From: Inquilinus sp. Marseille-Q2685
Lineage (GTDB): Bacteria > Pseudomonadota > Alphaproteobacteria > DSM-16000 > Inquilinaceae
Direction of reading: 5' to 3'
Assembly (NCBI RefSeq): GCF_916619195.1
Contig: NZ_CAKAKL010000001.1
Location: 248,001 to 312,000, forward strand
Length of the DNA: 64,000 bases
Positions 35,584 through 45,344 of the stretch are shown piece after piece; the first letter of the stretch is position 1; every line of letters begins with the position of its first letter. The translations under genes were made by a program, and so were the position numbers. The notes below the pieces were generated by a model. That model saw nothing but the letters and a program-made list of their open reading frames with translations. It made no database searches and was not told the origin of the DNA.

Positions 35584-36328
35584 GCCGGTGCTCCAGGTCG
35601 AAGGCCTCTGCAAGCGCTTCGGCGCCCTGACCGTCACCGATGGCGTCGGCTTCGACGTCCGGCCGGGCGAGATCCACGCTTTGATCGGCCCGAACGGCGC
35701 CGGCAAGACCACGCTGATCCAGCAGATCTGCGGCCGCCTCGCGCCCGATGCCGGCACCATCCGCTTCCTGGGCGAGGATGTCACCCGCCTGTCGGCGCAT
35801 CGAAGGGCGCAGCGCGGCCTGGCCCGCACCTTCCAGATCACCCGCCTGCTGCCTGGCTTCACCACGCTGCAGAACGTGGCCACGGCGGTGCAGCGCCGCC
35901 GCGGCTCCAGCTTCCGCTTTCTCCGGCCAGTCAGCCGCGACCGCGGAATCGACGCGGCGGCCCGGGCGCTGCTGCAGCGTACCGGCCTCGCCGCGCGGGC
36001 TGATGTCCCGGCGTCGGCGCTGAGCCATGGCGAGAAGCGCCAGCTCGAGCTCGCCATGGCCCTGGCGCTGGAGCCGAAGCTGCTGGTGCTCGACGAGCCG
36101 ATGGCCGGCACCGGGCGGGAGGAGACGGCCCGGCTGGTCGAGCTGCTGCGCGGTCTGGCCGGCAGCCTGCCGATGATCCTGGTCGAGCACGACATGAGCG
36201 CGGTCTTCGCCCTGGCCGACCGCATCTCGGTGCTGGTCTACGGCCGCGTCATCGCCACCGGCATGCCGGCCGAGATCCGCGCCAGCCCGGAGGTCCGCGC
36301 GGCCTATCTCGGCGAGGAGGCGGCGTGA
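35576..36328 (+). CDS. livG: ABC transporter ATP-binding protein LivG
   Basis: Cytoplasmic ATPase of the same importer, 250 residues. Walker A GPNGAGKTT, LARTFQITRLLPGFT (LivG-type Q-loop region), signature LSHGEKRQLELA, Walker B LLVLDEPMAG and the switch His in VEHDM are all present. It starts 8 bases before the livM stop and overlaps the livF start by four bases. Confidence 0.95.
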   Translation: MTEPVLQVEGLCKRFGALTVTDGVGFDVRPGEIHALIGPNGAGKTTLIQQICGRLAPDAGTIRFLGEDVTRLSAHRRAQRGLARTFQITRLLPGFTTLQNVATAVQRRRGSSFRFLRPVSRDRGIDAAARALLQRTGLAARADVPASALSHGEKRQLELAMALALEPKLLVLDEPMAGTGREETARLVELLRGLAGSLPMILVEHDMSAVFALADRISVLVYGRVIATGMPAEIRASPEVRAAYLGEEAA

Positions 36329-37035
36329 CCGCGCTGCTGGAGATCGAGGGGCTGGAGGCCGGCTACGGCGGCGCCCAGGTGCTGTTCGGCATCAGCCTGG
36401 GCGTTGAGGCAGGGGAGATCGCGACCCTGCTCGGCCGCAACGGCATGGGCAAGACCACCACCATCCGCAGCCTGCTGGGCCTGCTGCGCCCGAGGGCCGG
36501 CCGCATCCGTTTCGAGGGATCCGACATCACCGGCCTGCCGCCCTACCGCATCGCCCAGGCCGGCATCGGGCTGGTGCCGGAAGGCCGGCAGATCTTCCCG
36601 ACCCTGACGGTCGAGGAGAACCTGGTCGCCACCGCCGCCGACCGCTTCCGCCGGGCCAAGCCCTGGACGCTCGACCGGGTCTACGCCGTCTTCCCGCGGC
36701 TGGCGGAGCGGCGGCGGCACCGCGGCAGCCAGCTGTCCGGCGGCGAACAGCAGATGCTGGCGATCGGCCGGGCGCTGATGACCAACCCGAAGCTGCTGGT
36801 GCTGGACGAGGCGACGGAAGGGCTGGCACCGCTGATCCGGGCCGAGATCTGGGCCTGCCTCGACCGGCTGAAGGGCGAGGGCCAGTCCATCCTGATCGTC
36901 GACAAGACCCTCGACGCCCTGCTGCGCCTGGCCCAGCGCCATGCGGTGATCGAGAAGGGAAGGGTGGTGTGGAGCGGCACGAGCGCGGAGCTCGCCGCAG
37001 CCGAGGGAACACGGGAGCGTTATTTGGCGCTATAG
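36325..37035 (+). CDS. livF: ABC transporter ATP-binding protein LivF
   Basis: Second ATPase of the LivGF pair, 236 residues. Walker A GRNGMGKTTT, IGLVPEGRQIFPTLTVEENL, signature LSGGEQQMLAIGRAL and Walker B LLVLDEATEGL are present. The switch region reads IVDKTLDALL, without the usual histidine after VE as in LivG; this occurs in some LivF proteins. Last transporter gene of the operon. Confidence 0.94.
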   Translation: MTALLEIEGLEAGYGGAQVLFGISLGVEAGEIATLLGRNGMGKTTTIRSLLGLLRPRAGRIRFEGSDITGLPPYRIAQAGIGLVPEGRQIFPTLTVEENLVATAADRFRRAKPWTLDRVYAVFPRLAERRRHRGSQLSGGEQQMLAIGRALMTNPKLLVLDEATEGLAPLIRAEIWACLDRLKGEGQSILIVDKTLDALLRLAQRHAVIEKGRVVWSGTSAELAAAEGTRERYLAL

Positions 37036-37068
37036 TGGGACTGTGTCGTCCAGCCCGGGGAGTGCCAG

Positions 37069-37374
37069 ATGAACACCGCCAACCTCCAGCTCGAAGGCGT
37101 CTATGCCGCGCTCACCGCGCTGATGACGGCGCTGCGCGACAAGGGCCTGCTCAGCCAGGAGGAGATCGACCAGGCGCTCGCGAAGGCGGAGGCTGGCCTT
37201 GTTGCCGATGTCCGGCGCCCGGCCGAGGTCAGCGCCGCCAATGTCGAGGCGATCTGCTTCCCGCTGCGCTATCTGCGAATGGCCAACAAGGCCGCGGCGG
37301 AAGAGCCGGCGCCGTCCTTCTCCGTCCTGGCGGCCCGGGTGGGGCAGAGCAGGCCGCGCGGGCAAACTGTCTGA
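37069..37374 (+). CDS. Small hypothetical protein (101 aa)
   Basis: Unassigned. The N-terminal 45 residues are predicted helical and read VYAALTALMTALRDKGLLSQEEIDQALAKAE, a pattern of short helical subunits that recognise a partner. The middle is SAANVEAICFPLRYLRMANKA and the tail is polar. It is 33 bases downstream of livF and probably transcribed with it. ATG 37069 has a GGGGAG run (37058-37063) about five bases upstream. Confidence 0.6.
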   Translation: MNTANLQLEGVYAALTALMTALRDKGLLSQEEIDQALAKAEAGLVADVRRPAEVSAANVEAICFPLRYLRMANKAAAEEPAPSFSVLAARVGQSRPRGQTV

Positions 37375-37480
37375 CAAATAGCCGTTGCGCCGTCTCCCGC
37401 GCGCTGCCAGAGTTTCATCGGGGCTCGCAAGAAGCCCCGGGTGACTGTTGTTTCGACAGCACGATATCGGGAGGACGTCC

Positions 37481-38506
37481 ATGGGCGATCGTGAGCATCG
37501 CAGCAGGCGTGATTTCATCATGGCCGCGGCGGCGACGGCGGGCGCGGCAGCCGCGCTCGGCGGGCTGGATTTCAAGATGGCGGCGCAGGCGGCGGAAGCC
37601 GTCGGCCGGTCCGAGAAGCCGCTGAAGGCGGCCTTCTCCAATGCCGGCCTGCAGGCCACCTGGTGTGCCCAGGGCAAGCAGGCGGCGGAATACTGGGGCA
37701 AGCTGTTCAACGTCGAGATCACCTGGTTCGACGGTGAGCTGGCGGCGCCGAAGCAGCGCACCGCGATCGACAACATGGCCTCCCAGAAATGGGACTTCGT
37801 GGCCATCCAGGCCTTCGGCATCGGCACCCTGACCCAGCCGGTGCAGAAGATGATCGACGCCGGCATCCCGGTGATCGACATGGACACGCTGATCGCACCG
37901 CTGGACCAGATCAACGTCCACAGCTTCCTGGCCCCGGACAACGAGTTCATGGGCGCGTCGGTGACCCAGGCTTTGTGCAACGCCATCAACGGCGAGGGCA
38001 CCATCATCATGACCCAGGGCGCGCTCGGCCACACCGGGGCGCAGGGGCGGGCGCGCGGCTTCGAATCGGTGGTCAAGCAGTTCCCGAAGATCGAGGTGCT
38101 GAACACCGACCCGGCCGACTGGGACGTGTCGAAGACGGCGCGTCTGTGGGAGACGCACCTGACCAAGTATCCGAAGATCAGCGCCGCCTTCTTCCACAAT
38201 GACGACATGGCGCTTGCCGCCTACAACGTGATGAAGGCCCGCAACCGGACCGACATCCTGATCGGCGGCGTCGACGCCATGCCGCCGGCGATCCAGGCGG
38301 TGGCGGACGGCCGCATGTACGCGACCGTGCGCAACCCGTCCTGCCGCATCCATGGCGGTGCGGTGATCGCCGGCGTCGCGGCAGTGGTCGGCGGCGAGAA
38401 GACGGGGCCGGGCGGCATCCCGAAATCCGTGGTCACCGACGGTCCGGTCGTGACCAAGGCGAACGCGGCCGGGATGCAGTGGATGCAGGATCACTTCCTG
38501 ATCTGA
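37481..38506 (+). CDS. Sugar ABC transporter substrate-binding protein with Tat signal
   Basis: Periplasmic type I sugar-binding protein (RbsB-like), 341 residues. The N terminus holds a twin-arginine motif (SRRDF) before a hydrophobic Ala-rich stretch and AQAAE, so export of the folded protein by Tat is likely. ATG 37481 follows GGGAGGA by 5 bases; an upstream in-frame TTG lacks this. The fold shows AIQAFGIGTLTQPVQKMIDAGIPVIDMD and FFHNDDMALAAYNVM. Followed by an inverted repeat, then its ATPase and permease. Confidence 0.92.
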   Translation: MGDREHRSRRDFIMAAAATAGAAAALGGLDFKMAAQAAEAVGRSEKPLKAAFSNAGLQATWCAQGKQAAEYWGKLFNVEITWFDGELAAPKQRTAIDNMASQKWDFVAIQAFGIGTLTQPVQKMIDAGIPVIDMDTLIAPLDQINVHSFLAPDNEFMGASVTQALCNAINGEGTIIMTQGALGHTGAQGRARGFESVVKQFPKIEVLNTDPADWDVSKTARLWETHLTKYPKISAAFFHNDDMALAAYNVMKARNRTDILIGGVDAMPPAIQAVADGRMYATVRNPSCRIHGGAVIAGVAAVVGGEKTGPGGIPKSVVTDGPVVTKANAAGMQWMQDHFLI

Positions 38507-38544
38507 CCACGGCCGTCTTTGGAACCGGTATTGCAACTTAAACT

Positions 38545-38620
38545 GTCATGCCCGGGCTTGACCCGGGCATCCAGAGGATGTCGAGACCCTCTGGATTGCC
38601 GGGTCGAGCCCGGCAATGAC
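38545..38620. repeat. 76-base inverted repeat after the sugar-binding protein gene
   Basis: GTCATGCCCGGGCTTGACCC at the left end pairs with GGGTCGAGCCCGGCAATGAC at the right, and the inner arms are CCAGAGG and CCTCTGG. This is the widespread alphaproteobacterial intergenic palindrome type. Placed between binding-protein and ATPase genes, it could stabilise the upstream message or reduce read-through. Confidence 0.85.
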
Positions 38621-38673
38621 ACCGGGGGCTTGGGGGGAACCCTCGGCCGGACGGCAGTGGACAGGCCCGCACG

Positions 38674-40170
38674 ATGACACAGCCCCCTGTGCTCGAGCTC
38701 AGCGGCATCTCGAAGGCGTTCGGCGGCGTCCGGGCCCTTCGGGATGTCGACTTCGCGCTCAAGGCCGGCGAGATCCACGGCCTGGTCGGCGAGAACGGCG
38801 CCGGCAAGTCGACCCTGATGAAGATCATCGCCGGCGTGCATTCGGAGTATGAGGGCCGGATGCGGATCGACGGCCATGACGTGCGCTTCCGATCGGCCCG
38901 CGACGCGCTGGCCGCCGGCGTCGGCATGGTGCATCAGGAGCTCAGCATCGTGCCGGACCTCAGCGTGGCCGAGAACGTGTTCCTCGGCTCGCAGCCGCTG
39001 ACCCGGCTCGGCGTCGTCGACTGGGCCGGCATGCGCCGCGCGGCGGGGGAGCAGCTGCGCCGCCTCGGCATCGACCTCGACCCGCGCACCCCTGCCGGCG
39101 CCCTGCCGATCGGGCTGCAGCAGCTGATTGAGATCGCCCGGGTGCTGTTCTCCGGCGCCCGCATCATCATCCTGGACGAGCCGACCTCCGCCCTGTCGCC
39201 GCCGGAGATCGAGCGGCTGTTCGGCGTGCTGCGGCGGCTGCGCGACGAGGGGCGCAGCTTCGTCTTCATCTCCCATTTCCTCGACGACATCCTGCGGATC
39301 TCCGATTCGGTGACGGTATTCCGCAACGGCCAGCGCGTCATGACTGCTCCGGCCGCCGATACCGACAAGATGATGCTGATCGACCGCATGATCGGCGCCG
39401 GCCATGACGAGCTGGAGGAGAGCTACACCGGCGAATTCCGGCTCGACCCCAAGCCCCGCCATCCGGTGGTGCTGTCGGTCGACGGGCTGTCGCTGGCCGG
39501 CCGCTACCGCGACGTCTCGCTCGAGGTGCGGGCCGGCGAGGTGCTGGGCATCTACGGCTTCATGGGTTGCGGCCAGCTCGAGCTGGCGCGAACCCTGTTC
39601 GGCAAGCTGCGCGCCGATGCTGGCCGGATCTCGGTCGAAGGGCGGCCGGTGCGGCTGTCCAGCACCGCCCAGGCCCGGCGGGCCGGCATCGCCTTCGTGC
39701 CGGAGAGCCGGCGGGCGATGCTGTTCCATCACGAGCCGATCTACAAGAACGTCTCGATCAGCATCCTCGACCGGATCTCGCGCTGGCTGCTGCGGCCGGA
39801 GGCGGAGCGCGGCATCGCCCGCAAGCATGTCGAGACGCTGCGTATCCGCACCCCGCATGTCGATGCCGAACTCGGCGCGCTGTCGGGCGGCAACCAGCAG
39901 AAGGTGGCGCTGGCCAAGTGGCTGACCTACGCGCCGCGGGTGCTGATTCTGAGCGAGCCGACCCGCGGCATGGATGTCGGCGCCAAGGAGGATGTGGTCG
40001 GCATCGTCCGCGGCCTGCGCGACCAGGGCATCGGAGTCGTCGTGGTGTCGGCGGAGCCGGAGACGGTGCTGGCGCTGGCCGACCGGATCGTGGTGATGCG
40101 CAAGGGCGAGATCGCCCGCGAATTCGCGGACGGCACGGTCAGCAAGGACCGCCTGCTCGAGGCGGCGTGA
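38674..40170 (+). CDS. Sugar ABC transporter ATP-binding protein, RbsA/MglA-like
   Basis: Double-domain ATPase of 498 residues. The first domain has an intact Walker A GENGAGKST (about residue 40), with Walker B LDEPTSALSPPEIERLF; its signature is the divergent LPIGLQQLIEIARVL. The second domain has the degenerate P-loop GFMGCGQLELAR usual in this family, but a strong signature LSGGNQQKVALAKWL. Follows the Tat-exported binding protein and precedes a single permease gene. Confidence 0.94.
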   Translation: MTQPPVLELSGISKAFGGVRALRDVDFALKAGEIHGLVGENGAGKSTLMKIIAGVHSEYEGRMRIDGHDVRFRSARDALAAGVGMVHQELSIVPDLSVAENVFLGSQPLTRLGVVDWAGMRRAAGEQLRRLGIDLDPRTPAGALPIGLQQLIEIARVLFSGARIIILDEPTSALSPPEIERLFGVLRRLRDEGRSFVFISHFLDDILRISDSVTVFRNGQRVMTAPAADTDKMMLIDRMIGAGHDELEESYTGEFRLDPKPRHPVVLSVDGLSLAGRYRDVSLEVRAGEVLGIYGFMGCGQLELARTLFGKLRADAGRISVEGRPVRLSSTAQARRAGIAFVPESRRAMLFHHEPIYKNVSISILDRISRWLLRPEAERGIARKHVETLRIRTPHVDAELGALSGGNQQKVALAKWLTYAPRVLILSEPTRGMDVGAKEDVVGIVRGLRDQGIGVVVVSAEPETVLALADRIVVMRKGEIAREFADGTVSKDRLLEAA

Positions 40171-40187
40171 CAGGGGACGGAACAGGC

Positions 40188-41222
40188 ATGGGCGCGCAGA
40201 CCACACAGACCACCGGCAGCCCGGGCTCCAGGCTCGGGGCGATGCTGGGCAGCCAGCTGCGCAACATCGCGCCCTTCATCACGCTGATCGCGCTGCTGGT
40301 GTTCTTCGGCGTCGCCAGCCCGTCCTTCCTGACGGTCGACAATTTCAGCAACATCCTGAACCAGGTCTCGGTCACCGCGATCATCGCCGTCGGCCTGACC
40401 TTCGTCATCCTGTGCGCCGAGATCGACCTGTCGGTCGCCGCCATCGCCAACGCCACCGGCATCGTCGTCGCCTTCCTGACGGTGCAGGAATCCTATGTGA
40501 ACATCGCCAATGTGCCGCTGCCCGGCTGGGCCGCGATCCTGGTGGCGCTGGCCAGCTGCGTGGCGCTGGGGCTGATCAACGCCTTCGGCGTCACCCGGAT
40601 CGGCATCCCGTCCTTCATCATGACGCTGGCGATGATGCAGATCGGTGCCGGCATCTGCGCCATGCTGGTGCGCGGACAGATCGCCTATGCCGTGCCGCCG
40701 ATCCTCGTCACCCTGGGCTCGGGGTCGATCGGCGGCATTCCCTGGATCGTGATCGTGGCCGGGATCACGCTGCTGGTCGCGCATCTGGTGCTGACCTACA
40801 CGCGCTTCGGCCGCTACGTCTACATGGTCGGCGGCAACCGTGAGGCGGCCGAGTTCTCGGGCGTCAACGTCCGGGTCATCATCGGCGCGGTGCTGGTGAT
40901 CTCGGCGGTGTGCTCGGGCCTCGCCGGCATGCTCGGCGTCGCCTATTTCGGCAGCGCCCAGCAGAACGAGTTCGACACCTTCCTGCTCGACGCCATCGCC
41001 GCGGTGGTGGTCGGCGGCACCAGCCTGTTCGGCGGCCGCGGCGGCATCGGCAACACCATCATCGGCGTGCTGATCCTGGGCGTGCTGAACAACGGCCTCG
41101 ACCATGTCGACATCGACAGCTTCCTGAAGATCCTGATCCGCGGCCTGATCCTGCTGGCGGCCCTGGTGATCAACGTCTACGCTCAGCGGCTGCGGACGGT
41201 GCGCGGCGCTACGTCCGCTTGA
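40188..41222 (+). CDS. Sugar ABC transporter permease, RbsC-like
   Basis: Inner-membrane channel of 344 residues with about ten hydrophobic segments. It shows VGLTFVILCAEIDLSVAAIA, the RbsC-family GxDLS-like motif, and VVVGGTSLFGGRGGIGNTIIGV, the ATPase-contact loop. ATG 40188 is chosen. GTG 40167, overlapping the ATPase stop, is an alternative that adds seven residues. The polar N terminus (TTQTTGSPGS) is cytoplasmic. Confidence 0.93.
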   Translation: MGAQTTQTTGSPGSRLGAMLGSQLRNIAPFITLIALLVFFGVASPSFLTVDNFSNILNQVSVTAIIAVGLTFVILCAEIDLSVAAIANATGIVVAFLTVQESYVNIANVPLPGWAAILVALASCVALGLINAFGVTRIGIPSFIMTLAMMQIGAGICAMLVRGQIAYAVPPILVTLGSGSIGGIPWIVIVAGITLLVAHLVLTYTRFGRYVYMVGGNREAAEFSGVNVRVIIGAVLVISAVCSGLAGMLGVAYFGSAQQNEFDTFLLDAIAAVVVGGTSLFGGRGGIGNTIIGVLILGVLNNGLDHVDIDSFLKILIRGLILLAALVINVYAQRLRTVRGATSA

Positions 41223-41277
41223 CGGCGCCGCGCCGATCCCTATCTAGGGGACGCCCGGCGCCCTTTCGTCGAGGTCG

Positions 41278-42480
41278 ATGCACCAGAGACGAGCATATAT
41301 GACGGAGCCCATGGCCACCTCGCAGACCGGCCCGGACGACACCTCGCACGAGCACGAGGACATCCTGTATCCGGAGGCGGGCCCGTTCGTCCTGCTCCAT
41401 CTCGCCAGCCTCGCGGCGATCTGGACCGGCGTCACCTGGCAGGCCCTGGTGATCTGCGTGGTCCTGTATGTCCTGCGCATCTTCGCGATCGGGGCCGGTT
41501 ATCACCGCTATTTCGCCCATCGCGCCTATTCCACCAGCCGGGTCTTCCAGTTCATCCTGGCTTTCCTGTCGCAGAGCACGGCGCAGAAGAGCGTGCTGTG
41601 GTGGGCGGCCAAGCACCGGCACCACCACCAGCATTCCGACACCGAGCAGGACGTGCATTCGCCCCGGCACCGGGGCTTCCTCTATGCCCATCTCGGCTGG
41701 ATCTTCTCGACCCGCCATCGCACGACGGATCTCACGAAGATCGCCGATTTCGCGCGCTACCCCGAGCTGATGTGGTTGCACAGATACGAGCTGACCCCGG
41801 CCGTCATCCTGGCCGCCATCGCCTTCCTGCTCGGCGGCTGGCCCGGGCTGGTGGTCGGCTTCGTCTGGAGCACGGTGCTGGTCTATCACGGCACCTTCAG
41901 CATCAACTCGCTGGCCCATGTGCATGGCCGCAAGCGCTACGTCACCGGCGACGATTCCCGCAACAACTGGCTGCTCGCGCTGATCACCATGGGCGAGGGC
42001 TGGCACAACAACCACCACGCCTATCAGAGCAGCGTGCGCCAGGGCTTCAGGTGGTGGGAGGTCGACCCGACCTTCTACATCCTGAAGGCGCTGTCCTGGT
42101 GCGGCGTTGTCTGGAACCTGAAGACCCCGCCCGAGGCCGTGCTGCGCAACGAGCAGCGCCTCGGCACCAAGATCATCGAGCGGGCGGCGGCCGAGCTGGC
42201 GGCGACCTTCCCGGTCGAGCGCATCGCGGCGGCGCTGCACGAGGCGCGGACCCACGCCCATGCGCCGACCCTGGCCGACATCCGGGACGCCCTGGCGACC
42301 GCGCAGCACAAGACCGCGGACCTGCTGGCCAAGGCGCATGTTCCGGGCTTCCCGACGCGGGACGAGGTCCGGCTGCGCGCCACCGCGATGTTCGCCAAGA
42401 CCCGGTCGATGGAGGAGATCGTCGAGCGCGCCCATCGCCTGATCCTGGAAGCCCTCAGCAAGCGCCTGGCCGCGGCCTGA
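41278..42480 (+). CDS. Membrane fatty acid desaturase (stearoyl-CoA delta-9 type)
   Basis: Di-iron membrane desaturase that introduces a cis double bond into acyl chains, 400 residues. Three histidine boxes are complete: HRYFAH (with GAGYHRYFAHR), KHRHHHQHSD and GWHNNHHAYQ. Hydrophobic segments flank them. After the last box a helical, Ala/Glu-rich extension of about 140 residues has no metal motifs and may be regulatory. ATG 41278 or ATG 41299 could be the start; neither has a clear ribosome site. It stands alone before the riboswitch. Confidence 0.9.
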   Translation: MHQRRAYMTEPMATSQTGPDDTSHEHEDILYPEAGPFVLLHLASLAAIWTGVTWQALVICVVLYVLRIFAIGAGYHRYFAHRAYSTSRVFQFILAFLSQSTAQKSVLWWAAKHRHHHQHSDTEQDVHSPRHRGFLYAHLGWIFSTRHRTTDLTKIADFARYPELMWLHRYELTPAVILAAIAFLLGGWPGLVVGFVWSTVLVYHGTFSINSLAHVHGRKRYVTGDDSRNNWLLALITMGEGWHNNHHAYQSSVRQGFRWWEVDPTFYILKALSWCGVVWNLKTPPEAVLRNEQRLGTKIIERAAAELAATFPVERIAAALHEARTHAHAPTLADIRDALATAQHKTADLLAKAHVPGFPTRDEVRLRATAMFAKTRSMEEIVERAHRLILEALSKRLAAA

Positions 42481-42544
42481 GCCCCCTGAGCCGCGCCATC
42501 GATTGACCGCCCGTCCCGCGCCGCCTACTGTGCCGCCATCGCGC

Positions 42545-42730
42545 AGCCGGTTCCCCGAAGGCAGACGCCCGAGGGGTGAAAAGGGAACGCGGGATGGCCG
42601 ATCCTTGGCCTGATCCGCGGCTGCCCCCGCAACTGTAGGCGGCGAGCCCACCTCCGACAGCCACTGGCCGATGGCCGGGAAGGCGGAGGCGGGCGACGAC
42701 CCGCGAGCCAGGAGACCTGCCGGCGAGGCG
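42545..42730 (+). promoter_or_regulatory. Cobalamin (AdoCbl) riboswitch
   Basis: Conserved elements occur in order. GGTGAAAAGGGAAC is near 42575 after a GGTTCCCC...GAGGGG stem. GCTGCCCCCGCAACTGTA is at about 42619-42637. AGCCACTG is near 42659, GCCGGGAAGGC at about 42674-42684, and the B12 box AGCCAGGAGACCTGC at 42706-42720. The layout is that of an adenosylcobalamin aptamer. It precedes cobP by about 130 bases. Two hairpins in between (42761-42786, arms GGTGGCGC/GCGCCACC; 42809-42832, arms GCCCCT/AGGGGC) may be the expression platform. There is no U-run, so control may be at translation or by Rho. Cobalamin would repress cluster II. Confidence 0.95.
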
Positions 42731-42856
42731 ATGCGTGCGAACCGCCGGGCGGGGTGTACCGGTGGCGCGGGATGCGCGGCGCCACCAGGCACCGACTCCG
42801 GCGTCCGAGCCCCTTCCGGCCGAGCGAGGGGCGTGGCGTGAAGCATCGACCGACTG

Positions 42857-43381
42857 ATGTCTGAGCTGCCGGCGGCGACGCTGGTGCTGGGCGGCGCCCG
42901 GTCGGGCAAGAGCCGCCATGCCGAGGCGCTGGTCGAGAGCCAGTCCGGCGACTGCATCTATCTCGCCACCGCCGAGGCCTGGGACGCCGAGATGGTGGAG
43001 CGCATCTCCCGCCACCAGGCGCAACGCGGCTCGCGCTGGCGCACGGTCGAGGCGCCGCTGGAGCTGGTCGAGACCCTTGAGCAGGCGGCCGGCCCCGGCC
43101 GCGCCGTGCTGGTCGACTGCCTGACCCTCTGGCTGTCCAATCTCATGCATGCCGACCGCGACATCGCCGCCGAGACCGACCGGCTGGTGCGCTGGCTCGC
43201 GGCGCCGCCCGGCCCGGTGGTGCTGGTGTCGAACGAGGTCGGCCTCGGCATCGTCCCCGACATCGCCCTGGCCCGCGCCTTCCGCGACCATGCCGGGCGC
43301 CTGCACCAGGCCGTGGCCGCCGTCGTGCCCTCGGTCGTCTTCGTCGCCGCCGGCCTTCCCCTGATCCTGAAATCCGCCTGA
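42857..43381 (+). CDS. cobP: Bifunctional adenosylcobinamide kinase/guanylyltransferase
   Basis: Phosphorylates adenosylcobinamide and attaches GMP, 174 residues. P-loop GGARSGKSRHAE (about residues 12-23), LATAEAWDAEMVERI and VDCLTLWLSNL are CobP/CobU motifs, and VLVSNEVGLGIVP completes the set. First gene under the cobalamin riboswitch. ATG 42857 has no good Shine-Dalgarno within 12 bases, which would fit translation control by leader folding (inference). Confidence 0.94.
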   Translation: MSELPAATLVLGGARSGKSRHAEALVESQSGDCIYLATAEAWDAEMVERISRHQAQRGSRWRTVEAPLELVETLEQAAGPGRAVLVDCLTLWLSNLMHADRDIAAETDRLVRWLAAPPGPVVLVSNEVGLGIVPDIALARAFRDHAGRLHQAVAAVVPSVVFVAAGLPLILKSA

Positions 43382-43390
43382 GGACCCCGA

Positions 43391-44419
<1,029 letters not shown>

Positions 44420-44441
44420 GCGGAATGGCGAGGCCGGTGCT

Positions 44442-44572
44442 CCCCCTCACCCGAAATCGCTACGCGATTTCGACCTCTCCCCAAGGAGAGGTGCATCAGC
44501 GCGCGCCGTCTGTTTCCCTCTCCTCGGGGAGAGGGAGGGACCCGTCGCGTTGGCGACGGGAGGGTGAGGGGG
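44442..44572. repeat. Composite inverted-repeat element between cobW and cobN
   Basis: CCCCCTCACCC at the left end pairs with GGGTGAGGGGG at the right. Inside are a GAAATCGCTACGCGATTTC hairpin, two CTCTCC...GGAGAG hairpins and CCGTCGCGTTGGCGACGG. Closely related copies occur at 49147-49276 and 50789-50902, one with this orientation reversed. About 131 bases. Confidence 0.9.
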
Positions 44573-44603
44573 AGCAGGCCTCTCCATCGGGGAGCAATCC
44601 CTG

Positions 44604-45344
44604 ATGCATCTCCTCGCCGCCAAGCCGGGCAGCATCGCCGATGGGTCGGAGGCGGTCGATCTGGGCCAGAGCCCGGGCGACATCGTCGTCCTGACCGCGG
44701 CGGACACCGAGCTCGCCTGCCTGTCGGCGGCGTGCGCCGGCTTCGGCGAGAATTTCCTCCGGCTGCGCCTGGCCAACCTGCTGCAGCTCGGCCACAACCT
44801 GTCGGTCGACACCTATGTCGACGACGTGGTGAGCCGGGCGAAGCTGGTGGTGGTGCGCCTTCTGGGCGGCGCCGGCTATTGGCGCTACGGCATCGAGCAG
44901 GTGCACGCCGCCTGCCGGCGCGAGGGCATCGCCCTGGCGGTGCTGCCGGGTGACGACAAGCCGGATGCCGATCTCGACGGCCTCTCGACCCTGCCGGAAG
45001 AGGCGAGGGGGCGGCTGTGGCGCTACCTGGCCGAGGGCGGCATCGAGAACGCTCGCGGCTTCCTGGCCTATGCCGCGAGTCTGATCGGCCACGACCTGCC
45101 CTGGGCCGAGCCCCGGCCGCTGCTGCGCGCCGGCCTGTACTGGCCGGACCTGCGGCATCCGTCGTTCGGTGAGATCGAGCGGCGGTGGAACCAAACAGAG
45201 GCAACCCTGCCAAATGTCTCCCCCTCCCCCTGCGGGAGGAAGGGAGGAGGGCTGGCGCCGCAAGATCCGGATCAGCAGGCCAAGTCCGATCCCCGCCTCG
45301 ACAAACCCCTCCCCTGCCCCTCCCGCAAGGAGGGGAGGATCTGA
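44604..45344 (+). CDS. cobN: Cobaltochelatase CobN, N-terminal part (gene split by repeat)
   Basis: N-terminal portion of the large chelatase subunit that inserts cobalt into hydrogenobyrinate diamide with CobS and CobT. Residues 1-200 are typical CobN (MHLLAAKPGSIADGSEA, DLGQSPGDIVVLTAADTELA, VRLLGGAGYWRYG, VLPGDDKPD). After EIERRWNQTEATLP the frame enters a palindromic repeat and stops at 45342-45344, leaving about 40 repeat-encoded residues. The rest of CobN continues in another frame. Removing one base in the overlap would join them into about 1302 residues, against roughly 1275 for the family. ATG 44604 has GGGGAG nine bases upstream. Confidence 0.9.
   Translation: MHLLAAKPGSIADGSEAVDLGQSPGDIVVLTAADTELACLSAACAGFGENFLRLRLANLLQLGHNLSVDTYVDDVVSRAKLVVVRLLGGAGYWRYGIEQVHAACRREGIALAVLPGDDKPDADLDGLSTLPEEARGRLWRYLAEGGIENARGFLAYAASLIGHDLPWAEPRPLLRAGLYWPDLRHPSFGEIERRWNQTEATLPNVSPSPCGRKGGGLAPQDPDQQAKSDPRLDKPLPCPSRKEGRI
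45214..45342. repeat. G/C-rich palindromic element inside cobN
   Basis: About 130 bases between the N-terminal region and the main body of CobN. Left hairpin CTCCCCCTGCGGGAGG, right hairpin CCCCTCCCGCAAGGAGGGG, with TCGACAAACCCC between them as in the cobB element (29905-30030). Ends are approximate. It contributes an ATG at 45214 in the frame of the downstream cobN portion. Confidence 0.8.

Noticed and set aside
42781-42856. Intrinsic terminator between the riboswitch and cobP
   Set aside because: Two GC-rich hairpins are present but neither is followed by a T-run, so a classical intrinsic terminator is not supported.
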